IMG/VR virus record: IMGVR_UViG_3300025401_000022
Location: 1-64,000 of that record
DNA length: 64,000 nt
Direction: 5' to 3' (one strand)
Source of the DNA: a virus
Position numbers and translations under genes: made by a program. The notes beneath the pieces were generated by a model that was not told the DNA's origin, did no database searches, and was given only the letters and a program-made list of their open reading frames with translations. Each line of letters starts with the position of its first letter. The first letter of the stretch is position 1. Of the stretch, positions 24,434 through 32,513 are shown one piece after another.

Positions 24434-25078
24434 TTATGCGGTTTGTAAAGTGCGCCAAGAGCGCGGTGACATCCAAGATTTTAACACCCTGCCAGTACTC
24501 TCTTGCGTGTAGTTGAACCACAAGCGCTGTCCGTCTTGCTGTACTGCTGTCATCACTAACCCCTTGGCGTTGACGCGCTTGTCACCAGCCTGAATGCGCT
24601 CGGCTGGTACTGGCTTAGCTACTACTGCCAGCTCAGTGCCGTGCACCTTGTCAGCCAGTGCGCTCATCATCTTAGCGAAGTCTTCACCAGCCTTAGCACG
24701 GTACGTCATCAGGTAAGCCTCATGCTTACGAATGTCTTGTTGGCGATACTCAGGCGCATCGGCAAACAATGCCACTTCTGCTACGCGCTTGCCGTCTACC
24801 ATCTTCATGTAGCCAGTCTTGTACTCGACTGGGTCGTGCATGCCTGCCAGTGTCTCTTCTGCCTTGATGCGCAGGTCGTGGGCTTGTTTTAATACATCAG
24901 CGATCATGCTGTCAGTCTCAGTACGACGCTTTTCAAGCGGTGCGTAGCGGTGACCTTGACATACGCCTTGGAACCAGCCGTTAGCTACTGTGTAGCCGTG
25001 AGCTGAGATGCCGCCGCGTACTGCCTGCTGACGTCCACAGCACTGGCAGTGACCGCGTGTTTGAGTTGATGTTGCCAT
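24434..25078 (-). CDS. 214-aa early protein with N-terminal Cys/His zinc site
   Basis: Residues 9-45 (GHCQCCGRQQAV, GVCQGH) have the spacing of a small zinc-binding domain. The middle is helical (SMIADVLKQAHDLRIKAEETL) and the C-terminus is a beta domain (RVNAKGLVMTAVQQDGQRLWF). It looks like a conserved phage hypothetical protein; a nucleic-acid contact is possible. AAGGAG precedes the ATG. Confidence 0.65.
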   Translation of the reverse strand: MATSTQTRGHCQCCGRQQAVRGGISAHGYTVANGWFQGVCQGHRYAPLEKRRTETDSMIADVLKQAHDLRIKAEETLAGMHDPVEYKTGYMKMVDGKRVAEVALFADAPEYRQQDIRKHEAYLMTYRAKAGEDFAKMMSALADKVHGTELAVVAKPVPAERIQAGDKRVNAKGLVMTAVQQDGQRLWFNYTQESTGRVLKSWMSPRSWRTLQTA

Positions 25079-25153
25079 GGTGATAGCTCCTTTAGTTAAT
25101 TGATCTCATCAGTACCAGCCTAACTGGTAGACAGCCGTGAGGCTGTTTCGATC

Positions 25154-25303
25154 TTAATATCCAGCATCCCACTGGCATCCGTTGTCAATCCATCGTGCCT
25201 CGTCTTTGGCAGTTTGATAGAGCTCATCTTGCCAGTCGTCATAACCTTGGCAATCTTCTGCGTTATCAAACTCTGTACCGTCTTTGGCGATGTATTTAGT
25301 CAT
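25154..25303 (-). CDS. 49-aa acidic early protein, first gene of the operon
   Basis: TAGGAG precedes the ATG at 25303. MTKYIAKDGTEFDNAEDCQG, then YDDWQDELYQTAKDEARWID; Cys and Trp rich, acidic. It would be the first gene translated from the early transcript. Function unknown. Confidence 0.62.
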   Translation of the reverse strand: MTKYIAKDGTEFDNAEDCQGYDDWQDELYQTAKDEARWIDNGCQWDAGY

Positions 25304-26246
25304 AGTGATTCTCCTATTGATTGGTTAGTACTGCCTCGAGAGCACTGCATTGCAATGCGCTCTGAGCACTACTATCTGCCAGCTGTTGGGACACCCTACC
25401 CCGCTGGTACTTCTTTAGAGCTCCATCCACTGTCTAGGCGGAGCTCACAGGCACCTATGCACCTGATCTGCCACACGTTTTACAAGGCTGGTACTTAGTC
25501 ACCTTGCACTGGTAACGCCAGTGAGTCGATCGCTCGGCTAGTGGGCTCTTCGCTTAGTTACTGCATGACACGCTGAACTGTGGCACCGCTCCTAATCACC
25601 TGACTGCCTTACAACAGACTCCATTATAGTCACAGATATACGCATTTTGATTCCACGATGTGAAATAATTCGGAGTGTGCACTAACATAATTTGGTCACT
25701 GGAAAACGGACAGCTAACCCCCGTGGTTACTGGAATACTAGAGATCTCAGAGAGTTGAGGGGTAAGTATCACCTGATAGCGATCGCGTCTCTATGGCCCG
25801 ATTAGGGGCATTGCTGGGGATTCGCTATCGGGCAATATCGCCACCTCACGTCCACCCACCCTCTCAGGCTCTCGCGTGCGCGTACCACTCAGCCACACCA
25901 CCACACTGCACCACCGCGCCCACTCCACCACCCCACCAGCCTGCCGTCCCTAGCACACTGCCAGCTCAGCGTCAAGCAATACCCATACTGCCAGTGTGGT
26001 TATTAGCTGGGCCAGCACGCTGGGGCCCGCGTCCACTCTGTCCCCATTACTAGCAGTCAGGGTGGGTGAGTGCCAGCGTGGGGCGCGAGGGGCTGTTCCA
26101 CATTGTGAGATGGCGTTCCGCATTGTGGTGGCCCTCCTTTGTGGCGCAGGGTCCCCTTTTTGCCAAGTCGACACCCCGTGAGCAGGTACCCAGGGGGCCG
26201 GGCGGAGGCCCCAGGTCAAAGCTCAAGTTTGTATAATTTTTTATTA
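25304..26246. other. gene-free GC-rich leader / control stretch
   Basis: I find no convincing gene here: open frames on both strands are low-complexity (Pro/His/Thr) without ribosome sites. The part 25840-25950 is strikingly C/A-rich on the plus strand, with many CCACC runs. Hairpins include GATAGCGA (25776-25783) with TCGCTATC (25823-25830), a competing GCCCGAT/ATCGGGC pair (25797-25834), and GGGGCC/GGCCCC near 26185-26205. It probably holds the early promoter, a long leader RNA and cis sites. Confidence 0.6.
25623..25628 (-). promoter_or_regulatory. candidate early promoter (TATAAT) for the minus operon
   Basis: On the minus strand GTGACTATAATGG is a perfect -10 box with TG slightly upstream. 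A start near 25616 would give a leader of about 310 bases before the first small gene. No close match to TTGACA is visible, so the extended -10 region may compensate. This is the best host-type promoter for the early operon. Confidence 0.5.
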
Positions 26247-26524
26247 TTTTTTGTTATATAGACAAAAATGCTGCACTGCATCCTGGATATTTGCCAGGGT
26301 ACAATTTTGTATGGTGGCACGATAACCCGTTGATTTTAAAGAACATTATACTTACGATCCACAGTATCCACAGTAGTTTTACTTTTTTTTATTTTTTTTT
26401 AAAAAAGATAAAAAGATATATAGGGTAATAGTCGTTTAGACCCTGGATACTATGGATACTGTGGATAGTGATTACTTTTAGTTATATAGACCGGCCGTTA
26501 ATATGATTTTTAGTTATATAGGCC
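26247..26524 (+). repeat. three TTAGTTATATAGRCC-type repeats
   Basis: TTTTTTGTTATATAGAC (26247-26263), TTTTAGTTATATAGACC (26476-26492) and TTTTTAGTTATATAGGCC (26507-26524). The last two are 31 bases apart. The end TATATAGR resembles the 3' half of the GCGTATTAGT promoter family. The first and third are each followed by AAAATGCWGCA. They may be a second promoter class or activator sites for rightward transcription. Confidence 0.6.
26264..26466. repeat. control region B: second copy of the box plus 111-bp dyad
   Basis: The 25-bp box (26264-26288) equals that of region A. At +92 the dyad starts (26356), again spans 111 bp, and encloses an AT tract. Its left arm (21 bp from 26356) is the reverse complement of A's right arm and its right arm (23 bp ending 26466) that of A's left arm, so the inner segment is inverted relative to A. 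Tandem GGATACTRT units are at 26446-26466. It lies just before the first rightward promoter motif. Confidence 0.75.
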
Positions 26525-26539
26525 AAAATGCAGCATTGT

Positions 26540-26558
26540 GCGTATTAGTAGGAGTATG
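26540..26558 (+). promoter_or_regulatory. GCGTATTAGT promoter-like motif (AGTATG variant)
   Basis: GCGTATTAGTAGGAGTATG: the core is perfect, and position +13 onward reads AGTATGAA. The same AGTATGAA follows the copy at 32495. The ATG of the next gene is part of the motif, so the mRNA may be leaderless or the start may use the overlapping AGGAG at very short spacing. Confidence 0.6.
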
Positions 26559-26864
26559 AACAAGTACGTTTACCAAATCCAAGGCGCACTGGAAGACAGC
26601 AACCAAAACCTACTAGGGTTACGAGTGCTGGTGTGTGACCTGCACAATTTTGATTCAGTAGACGTACCAATTGAGGTTTTAGATAAAGAGACAGCTAAGT
26701 ACTTAGCTTTTCGTCTAAAACTAACAGACGGCGCCTTGGTTATCCAAAAACTACCCAATGGCGTCATTAACAAAATTAGACTGCTATTAGGCAAATACCT
26801 AGATAAGTGGGTATTGGAAAACTTTCATGGCAATATTGGCAACACAAAAGGTGTTAACCCTTGA
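26556..26864 (+). CDS. 102-aa protein at the head of the rightward region
   Basis: Start at the ATG at 26556 (MNKYVYQIQGALEDSNQNLL); an upstream in-frame codon at 26538 lies inside the promoter-like motif. Beta-rich N-terminal half, helical C-terminal half. No family recognised. It overlaps the Hint-like gene by 38 bases. Confidence 0.6.
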   Translation: MNKYVYQIQGALEDSNQNLLGLRVLVCDLHNFDSVDVPIEVLDKETAKYLAFRLKLTDGALVIQKLPNGVINKIRLLLGKYLDKWVLENFHGNIGNTKGVNP

Positions 26865-27819
26865 CTATTGGAAAATAGCGCAGGACATCAGACCGGGTGA
26901 CATTGTATTTGACAGACTGGGCCGCAAGGTCCGGGTAAAGCTCGTCCACCCCCTGGACAAACGCGCATGTTACCGAGTCACGTTCCTAGATGGAACCTCA
27001 GTGGCTGGGGATAAAGACCTCAAATTGCCAATTGAAACGCCAAAGTACCGCAAAAGGACTTGGGAATACAAAGGCAAATTCCAATTTCGCAGGCCGCTAT
27101 CCAATCTCTCCCTTGGAACGCTGTCTGAAATGGAACTGATTAACAAGCACGGTAGGCTTATGTACAGCGTACCGACCGCTGGACCGTTAGAACTGCCCCA
27201 TAAAGACCTGCCAGTGCCGCCGTTTGTGTTTGGGTTGTGGTTTTTCTCTAAAAGAAAAGACGGAACCATAAAAATTCCAGAGAAACACTTTGATTTTATT
27301 GTGGAAAAACTAAAAGACTACGGCTATATACCAACATCTTGGCGTGATCCCATCAAAAAACGCCGGGTGTACAGCACAAAGCCAACTGTCATGTCGCACT
27401 TGGCGCCCAATGTGCCATACAAAATCCCAAACAACTACCTGTTAGCCAGCCCAGAGCAACGTCTTGAGCTGCTTAGTGGGATTATGTATGGAAAACCAAA
27501 TCAATATAACCAAAAGTTAGATAGATTTCAGTTTAGCTCCAAACATTTACCAACAGTCAAACAAATTCAGTACCTTGCTGAGACGCTTGGCTGTAAAACT
27601 TTACTTGAGGGACCCAATCCATTATCAGGATACACGGTCTACATCAAAACAAAATTAAAACTCATGGAACATCAGACCCCAGCGCCAATCAAAGTGCGAC
27701 AAAACTGGAGAATGATTACCAAAATTGAAGAAATTACACCACAGGCGTGCGTTCACATCGAATTAGATGGCGACGATAGCACGATGTTGGTAGAAGAAGG
27801 ATTTATTGCATGCCTTTAA
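26827..27819 (+). CDS. Hint (intein-like) protein with degenerate LAGLIDADG-type region
   Basis: 330 aa. Residues 8-60 follow the Hint N-terminal block: KVLTLDYWKIAQDIRPGDIVFD, then CYRVTFLDGTSVAGD. Around 130 (FVFGLWFFSKRKDG) and 213 (RLELLSGIMYG) are the two places where a DOD endonuclease has GLxxGDG and GLxDADG, but the catalytic acids seem replaced. The end (KIEEITPQACVHIELD, LVEEGFIACL) fits the C-terminal Hint blocks without the usual His-Asn. The first-residue Cys is missing too. Likely a non-splicing relic or a repurposed protein, overlapping the terminase start by 10 bases. Confidence 0.6.
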   Translation: MAILATQKVLTLDYWKIAQDIRPGDIVFDRLGRKVRVKLVHPLDKRACYRVTFLDGTSVAGDKDLKLPIETPKYRKRTWEYKGKFQFRRPLSNLSLGTLSEMELINKHGRLMYSVPTAGPLELPHKDLPVPPFVFGLWFFSKRKDGTIKIPEKHFDFIVEKLKDYGYIPTSWRDPIKKRRVYSTKPTVMSHLAPNVPYKIPNNYLLASPEQRLELLSGIMYGKPNQYNQKLDRFQFSSKHLPTVKQIQYLAETLGCKTLLEGPNPLSGYTVYIKTKLKLMEHQTPAPIKVRQNWRMITKIEEITPQACVHIELDGDDSTMLVEEGFIACL

Positions 27820-29255
27820 CACCCGAAGATAAAAAAGAACTGATCAAGTTCGCAGCCGATCGACCACACTGGCCCAAACCAGAGCTTGACGCCGCAATAT
27901 GGCGCATCACTTGGGCTAAACAAGCGTTAGCACACCAACAAGAACCCGAAGATGGAGAGTATGACACGTTCCTTATGCTTGCAGGCCGCGGCTCTGGCAA
28001 GACACACACTGCTAGCCATTGGATTGGCATTCGTGCTTGGCGCTTCCCCGGCACTCGCTGGCTTGTCACCGCCCCAACCTCTAATGATATTCGTGCAACT
28101 TGCTTCGAAGGAGACTCCGGTCTTCTCAATATCATACCCAAGAGCCTTATACGAGATTACAACAAGTCCCTCTTTGAAATTACCCTCATCAACGGATCAA
28201 TCATTCAGGGGATTCCAGCTTCAGAACCAGAACGTTACCGCGGTAAACAATACCACGGAGCTTGGTTCGACGAGCTATGTGCATTCGACTATCTTGACGA
28301 CGCATACGACGGCGTACAGTTCACCTTACGACTTAAAGATCCAAGAATACCCCGTGTCCAGCAGATCATCACCACCACCCCTAAGCCAAGGGAGCTCATT
28401 GTCGACCTCGCCGAAGGTAAAGTCGGTGGCGACGTCTACATGGTCAACGCGTCCTCGTTTGACAACCGGGAAAACCTGTCAGAAACGTTTTTCAAACAGT
28501 TAGAGACATACGACGGCACCGACATTGGTCGTCAGGAGATCTACGGTGAGATTCTGGACCCAGAGTCCGCCGGTATTATTAAACGTAAGCAGTTCAAGAT
28601 GTGGCCTGCTGATAAGCCCACACCAGAGCTGGAGTATGTCCTAGCTTCCTACGACCCCGCTACATCGGAAAAGACACACAACGACCCCACTGCTTGCACA
28701 GTATGGGGAATCTTTGAACAACAAGACGGTGGCACATGCGCAATCCTTCTTGATTCCTGGGACAACCACCTTTCCTACCCAGAACTACGCCGCAAAGTAG
28801 TAAATGATTTTAAAGAGGTTGTATACGGCGCAGATAATGAGTTTGCTAAGGGCAAAAAGGCAGACCTCATCCTCATGGAAGACAAATCTGCTGGTATCTC
28901 ACTAATCCAAGAGCTCAGAGGCGCAGGAGTGCCAGTCCAAGGTTACAACCCCGGCCGCGCGGACAAAGTGCAGCGCCTAAACATCGTAGCACCCCTGGTA
29001 GCTAAGGGAAAAGTGTTCATTCCAGAAGACCCCAAAAAGCCCGGCGAGTTTGCTGACTGGGCAAAGCGTTTTCTGCGCCAAGTCTGTTCGTTCCCTGAAA
29101 TGGGTGGCCATGATGACTATGTGGATTCCCTATCACAAGCCCTTCGTATCCTACGAGACGATGGTTGGCTGCAGTTAGACTACCTCCCAGCTAGGGATTA
29201 TGACTACGCTGACGATGATGTACGCAAGCGTTTTGCCAATCCCTACGCCCAATAA
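27810..29255 (+). CDS. terL: terminase large subunit
   Basis: 481 aa. ATPase: Walker A GRGSGKT (59-65) and Walker B AWFDE (151-155), with ITTTPKP as coupling motif. Nuclease: ASYDPAT (about 279-285), LMEDKSAG, and GGHDDYVDSLSQAL near the end supply the acidic metal residues. It packages DNA into the prohead through the portal. No intein interrupts it, but an intein-like gene overlaps its start. The small subunit is not recognised; the 102-aa gene at 26556 is one candidate by position only. Confidence 0.92.
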   Translation: MPLTPEDKKELIKFAADRPHWPKPELDAAIWRITWAKQALAHQQEPEDGEYDTFLMLAGRGSGKTHTASHWIGIRAWRFPGTRWLVTAPTSNDIRATCFEGDSGLLNIIPKSLIRDYNKSLFEITLINGSIIQGIPASEPERYRGKQYHGAWFDELCAFDYLDDAYDGVQFTLRLKDPRIPRVQQIITTTPKPRELIVDLAEGKVGGDVYMVNASSFDNRENLSETFFKQLETYDGTDIGRQEIYGEILDPESAGIIKRKQFKMWPADKPTPELEYVLASYDPATSEKTHNDPTACTVWGIFEQQDGGTCAILLDSWDNHLSYPELRRKVVNDFKEVVYGADNEFAKGKKADLILMEDKSAGISLIQELRGAGVPVQGYNPGRADKVQRLNIVAPLVAKGKVFIPEDPKKPGEFADWAKRFLRQVCSFPEMGGHDDYVDSLSQALRILRDDGWLQLDYLPARDYDYADDDVRKRFANPYAQ

Positions 29256-29296
29256 GGGCGGATACGTCAAAAACAGCGTATTAGTAAATATAAGGG
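29246..29296 (+). promoter_or_regulatory. GCGTATTAGT promoter (strong copy) preceded by hairpin
   Basis: GCGTATTAGTAAATATAAGG at 29276: ten-base core, three more bases, TATA, then AGGG. Upstream, CGCCC-AATAA-GGGCG (29246-29260) forms a small hairpin at the terminase stop. The portal ATG is 39 bases after the motif. The 13-base, TATA, purine layout equals that of T7-type promoters. Confidence 0.7.
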
Positions 29297-29334
29297 TTGA
29301 GTTAGGCCCACCAAATTCCAAAATGACATAATCT

Positions 29335-32241
29335 ATGGCACAACCACAATTACCTATCCAAGCTGGCGGCAATTTGCCTGGTCTTGATCGTGAAAATGAT
29401 ATTCAAGATGCAAAACAGCAAGACGCTGACATGGAAGAGTACGAAGACATACTGGGTTTAGACTCCGACGAAGTAGAACAAGAAATAATTGAACTGGACG
29501 ATGGTTCGGTGGTGGTTAACTACGTCGAAAAATCTAGCCCACTAAAAAATCCAGAGTTCTACGCAAACCTTGCAGAAGTGTTTGATGAGCAGACATTAAA
29601 TTCACTCTCCATCGAATACCTTGACTACATTGATGTAGACAAGGAGGCACGCAAGCAAAGAGATAAGCAATATGAAGAAGGACTTCGTAGAACGGGCCTT
29701 GGTAAGGACGCTCCTGGTGGTGCTACTTTCGACGGCGCTTCTAAAGTTGTTCATCCCGTCATGGCCGAGGCTTGTGTTGACTTCGCAGCTTCCGCCGCCA
29801 AAGAGCTATTACCATCAGACGGCATCGTCAAGTCCAACATTAAAGGAAACGACGACAAAACCAAAGAAGAAGTCGCAGAACGAAAAGTCGAGTTTCTTAA
29901 CTGGCAATTAACCCAACAAGTCCCTGAGTTCCGCGATGAGATGGAGCAGTTGTTTACTCAATTGCCGCTTGGTGGGTCACAGTACCTTAAATGGATGTAC
30001 GATGAAGAACAAGCTCGCCCAACGTGCGAGTGGGTTCCAATTGACAACATCATTTTACCTTACGCCTCAACAAACTTTTACACAGCGCAGCGCGTTACTG
30101 AGCAACAAGACATCACTGGCGATGAATACCTAAAACGTATTGATGCTGGTCTGTATCGTGACTTGGATAATTTAGAGTATACCTCTGACGCTCCGCTTAA
30201 TGACCAAACTAAGAGTAAAGCAGCAAACGATAAGATTGAAGGTATTGATATGCCTTCTAAAAATATCGACGAGTTACGCAGAATTTATGAAATCACTTGC
30301 TTTATGCGACTGGAAGCTGATCCGGAAACAGAAGGTAAACGTGCACCATACACTTTGACCATTGACGAATCAACAAACAAGGTATTAGCCTTGTACCGCA
30401 ACTGGGATGCAAATGATGAAAAACGTGAAAAACTGGACTGGATTGTTGAGTTCAAGTTCATCCCTTGGCGTGGTGCTTATGCTATTGGTCTCCCCCATCT
30501 TATTGGCGGTCTCTCTGCTGCTCTCACTGGTGCTCTACGTGCTCTGCTTGACGCTGCTCATATCAACAACAGCCAGACGTTACTTAAACTCAAAACTGGA
30601 AGAGTGTCTGGACAATCTGATCGAATTGAACCAACTCAAGTAGTTGAAGTAGAAGCGGGCGCTGGCGTGACTGACATTCGTCAGATTGCTATGCCAATGC
30701 CATTTAACCCACCTTCAAGTGTATTGTATGATTTGCTTGGTTGGTTAACACAAGCTGCTAAAGGTGTTGTTACTACAGCTGAAGAGAAGATTGCTGACGC
30801 TAATAGCCAGATGCCAGTAGGCACAACCCAAGCTCTGATTGAGCAGGGTGCCAAGGTATTCTCTAGCATTCACGCACGCTTACACCGCAGCCAAGAAAAA
30901 TCACTGGCCATCATCTCACGTATCAACCACTGGTACTTGCAAGAGATGGACAACCAGTCCGGTACTGAAATTGAGGTACGTGACTTTGCGTATAACTCAG
31001 ATGTTCGCCCAGTATCCGACCCTAACATTTTTTCTGAGACACAACGTCTTGCTCAGAATCAAGCCCTCCTACAGATGGCAGGCACTGCACCTCCAGGAAT
31101 GTTTGACATGCGCGCAGTATACAAACGCGTACTCAAGCAATTAAAAGTTCCTGAGATGGAAGAAGTACTGCCAAACCCACAAGGCGCCAACGAATCCAAT
31201 CCGGCCTTAGAGAACGTCTCTATGACGATGGGACGACCCGCTGCCGCCTACCCCGACCAGGATCATATTGCACACCTTAAGATTCACTTAGAGTATGCAC
31301 AAAATCCTGCGTACGGTGGTAACCCTATCATTGGCCCAATCTTTGCGCCGCACGCACTTGAACACATCAAGCAACACTTGACACTGCACTACTTGCAATC
31401 TATGCGCTCTTATGTTGCCCAGGCTTCCGGCGGCGAAGATGTACTCAAACTACACCAAGAACAGCCACTGGATCAAGAAGCCCAACAAGCCTTGGCACTT
31501 GCTTCCCAAATGGTTGGCCAAGATGCACAGCAAACTATTGGACCATTCCTACAGCAAATTACTGGTCTGGCTCAGAAAGTATCACAAGCTCAACAACAGC
31601 AACAACAAACTATGCTTATGTCTGATCCAACTGCTGCGGCAATTGTTAAGACCCAGACAGCTGAGACTCAACGTAAGTTGCAAGAAGCTCAGGCTAAAAT
31701 GCAGCTTGATACTCAGAGCATGCAACAAGATTATCAAATTAAGATTGCAGAGCTACAACAGAAAGTTCAAGAGTTGCAAGCTAAGTACAGCACGCAGACT
31801 AATATTGATAACCAACGCAACGCCACAGACATTGCAATGGCTAACATCAATAATGCTGCAAAAGAGCGTGTTGCCATGATTTCAGCTGGTACTCAGATGG
31901 ATCAGCTACAAACAAAACTAGAAGCAGATCAAAATCAATCTGCTATGGAAGCTATCCAAGCCTCTGACCAAGATATTCGTCAGCATGGTTTAGCAATCCA
32001 GCAACAAGCATTCGAGCAACAAGCTCAACAAGTTCAACAACAAATTGAGGCACAACAAGCCGCTCAACAGCATCAACAAGGTTTAGCACAGGCCCAACAG
32101 CAGCATGCAATGGAGATGCAGCAACAGGACCAGCAACACCAACAGGGTTTGGCACAAGCCCAGCAGATGCACGAACAGCAAATAGCCCAAATGCAAGAGC
32201 AACAAGCTCAACAACCACAACAACCCACTGAAGGACAATAA
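29335..32241 (+). CDS. portal protein with long Gln-rich C-terminal extension
   Basis: 968 aa, well beyond the roughly 725 aa of P22 portal. Residues about 60-640 are the portal body (YLDYIDVDKEARKQRDKQYEEG, GASKVVHPVMAEACVDFAAS, LIGGLSAALTGALRALLDAAH, GTTQALIEQGAKVFSSIHARLHRS as fragments). From about 730 the chain is a Gln/Ala-rich helix with many QQAQQ and QHQQG units, likely a long coiled barrel inside the capsid. It forms the dodecameric DNA gate. ACAAAATGACATAATCT precedes the ATG without a strong ribosome site. Confidence 0.85.
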   Translation: MAQPQLPIQAGGNLPGLDRENDIQDAKQQDADMEEYEDILGLDSDEVEQEIIELDDGSVVVNYVEKSSPLKNPEFYANLAEVFDEQTLNSLSIEYLDYIDVDKEARKQRDKQYEEGLRRTGLGKDAPGGATFDGASKVVHPVMAEACVDFAASAAKELLPSDGIVKSNIKGNDDKTKEEVAERKVEFLNWQLTQQVPEFRDEMEQLFTQLPLGGSQYLKWMYDEEQARPTCEWVPIDNIILPYASTNFYTAQRVTEQQDITGDEYLKRIDAGLYRDLDNLEYTSDAPLNDQTKSKAANDKIEGIDMPSKNIDELRRIYEITCFMRLEADPETEGKRAPYTLTIDESTNKVLALYRNWDANDEKREKLDWIVEFKFIPWRGAYAIGLPHLIGGLSAALTGALRALLDAAHINNSQTLLKLKTGRVSGQSDRIEPTQVVEVEAGAGVTDIRQIAMPMPFNPPSSVLYDLLGWLTQAAKGVVTTAEEKIADANSQMPVGTTQALIEQGAKVFSSIHARLHRSQEKSLAIISRINHWYLQEMDNQSGTEIEVRDFAYNSDVRPVSDPNIFSETQRLAQNQALLQMAGTAPPGMFDMRAVYKRVLKQLKVPEMEEVLPNPQGANESNPALENVSMTMGRPAAAYPDQDHIAHLKIHLEYAQNPAYGGNPIIGPIFAPHALEHIKQHLTLHYLQSMRSYVAQASGGEDVLKLHQEQPLDQEAQQALALASQMVGQDAQQTIGPFLQQITGLAQKVSQAQQQQQQTMLMSDPTAAAIVKTQTAETQRKLQEAQAKMQLDTQSMQQDYQIKIAELQQKVQELQAKYSTQTNIDNQRNATDIAMANINNAAKERVAMISAGTQMDQLQTKLEADQNQSAMEAIQASDQDIRQHGLAIQQQAFEQQAQQVQQQIEAQQAAQQHQQGLAQAQQQHAMEMQQQDQQHQQGLAQAQQMHEQQIAQMQEQQAQQPQQPTEGQ

Positions 32242-32468
32242 TGGCAACTAAAAAATCAGCTGAAGACCAATTAGGCTTCCGCAAAGCATACAAAATGACT
32301 GGCACCCCTGGCTACGCTGGCGGTCCTGGTGAGACAACTATCGACAAAGGCGCTTCAGGTTCTAAGCGTGCTAACAATGCAGTACTTAACCAAAACAAAA
32401 TGGCTAAGTCACCTAAAGTTGGCCCAGGTAAAAACCTTAACGAAATCGAAGGCGGCAACTTTTATTAA
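32241..32468 (+). CDS. 75-aa small head-region protein
   Basis: Overlaps the portal stop (TAATGG). Polar, Gly/Lys/Asn-rich (MTGTPGYAGGPGETTIDKGA), probably flexible. No family recognised; by position it may be virion-associated. Confidence 0.6.
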   Translation: MATKKSAEDQLGFRKAYKMTGTPGYAGGPGETTIDKGASGSKRANNAVLNQNKMAKSPKVGPGKNLNEIEGGNFY

Positions 32469-32475
32469 TATTTGG

Positions 32476-32513
32476 GGCGGATTTATCCGCCACAGCGTAT
32501 TAGTAAAAGTATG
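32476..32513 (+). promoter_or_regulatory. hairpin plus GCGTATTAGT motif (AGTATG variant)
   Basis: GGCGGA-TTTA-TCCGCC (32476-32491) lies between the stop of the 75-aa gene and the motif GCGTATTAGTAAAAGTATG (32495-32513). As at 26540, the ATG of the next gene is the end of the motif. The hairpin has no T-run, so it may separate transcripts only partly. Confidence 0.6.

Noticed and set aside
25793-26219. ORFs of 86 aa (plus) and 89 aa (minus) in the GC-rich gap
   Set aside because: Low-complexity composition driven by the C-rich tract, no ribosome site, no family resemblance, and no fit with neighbouring couplings.
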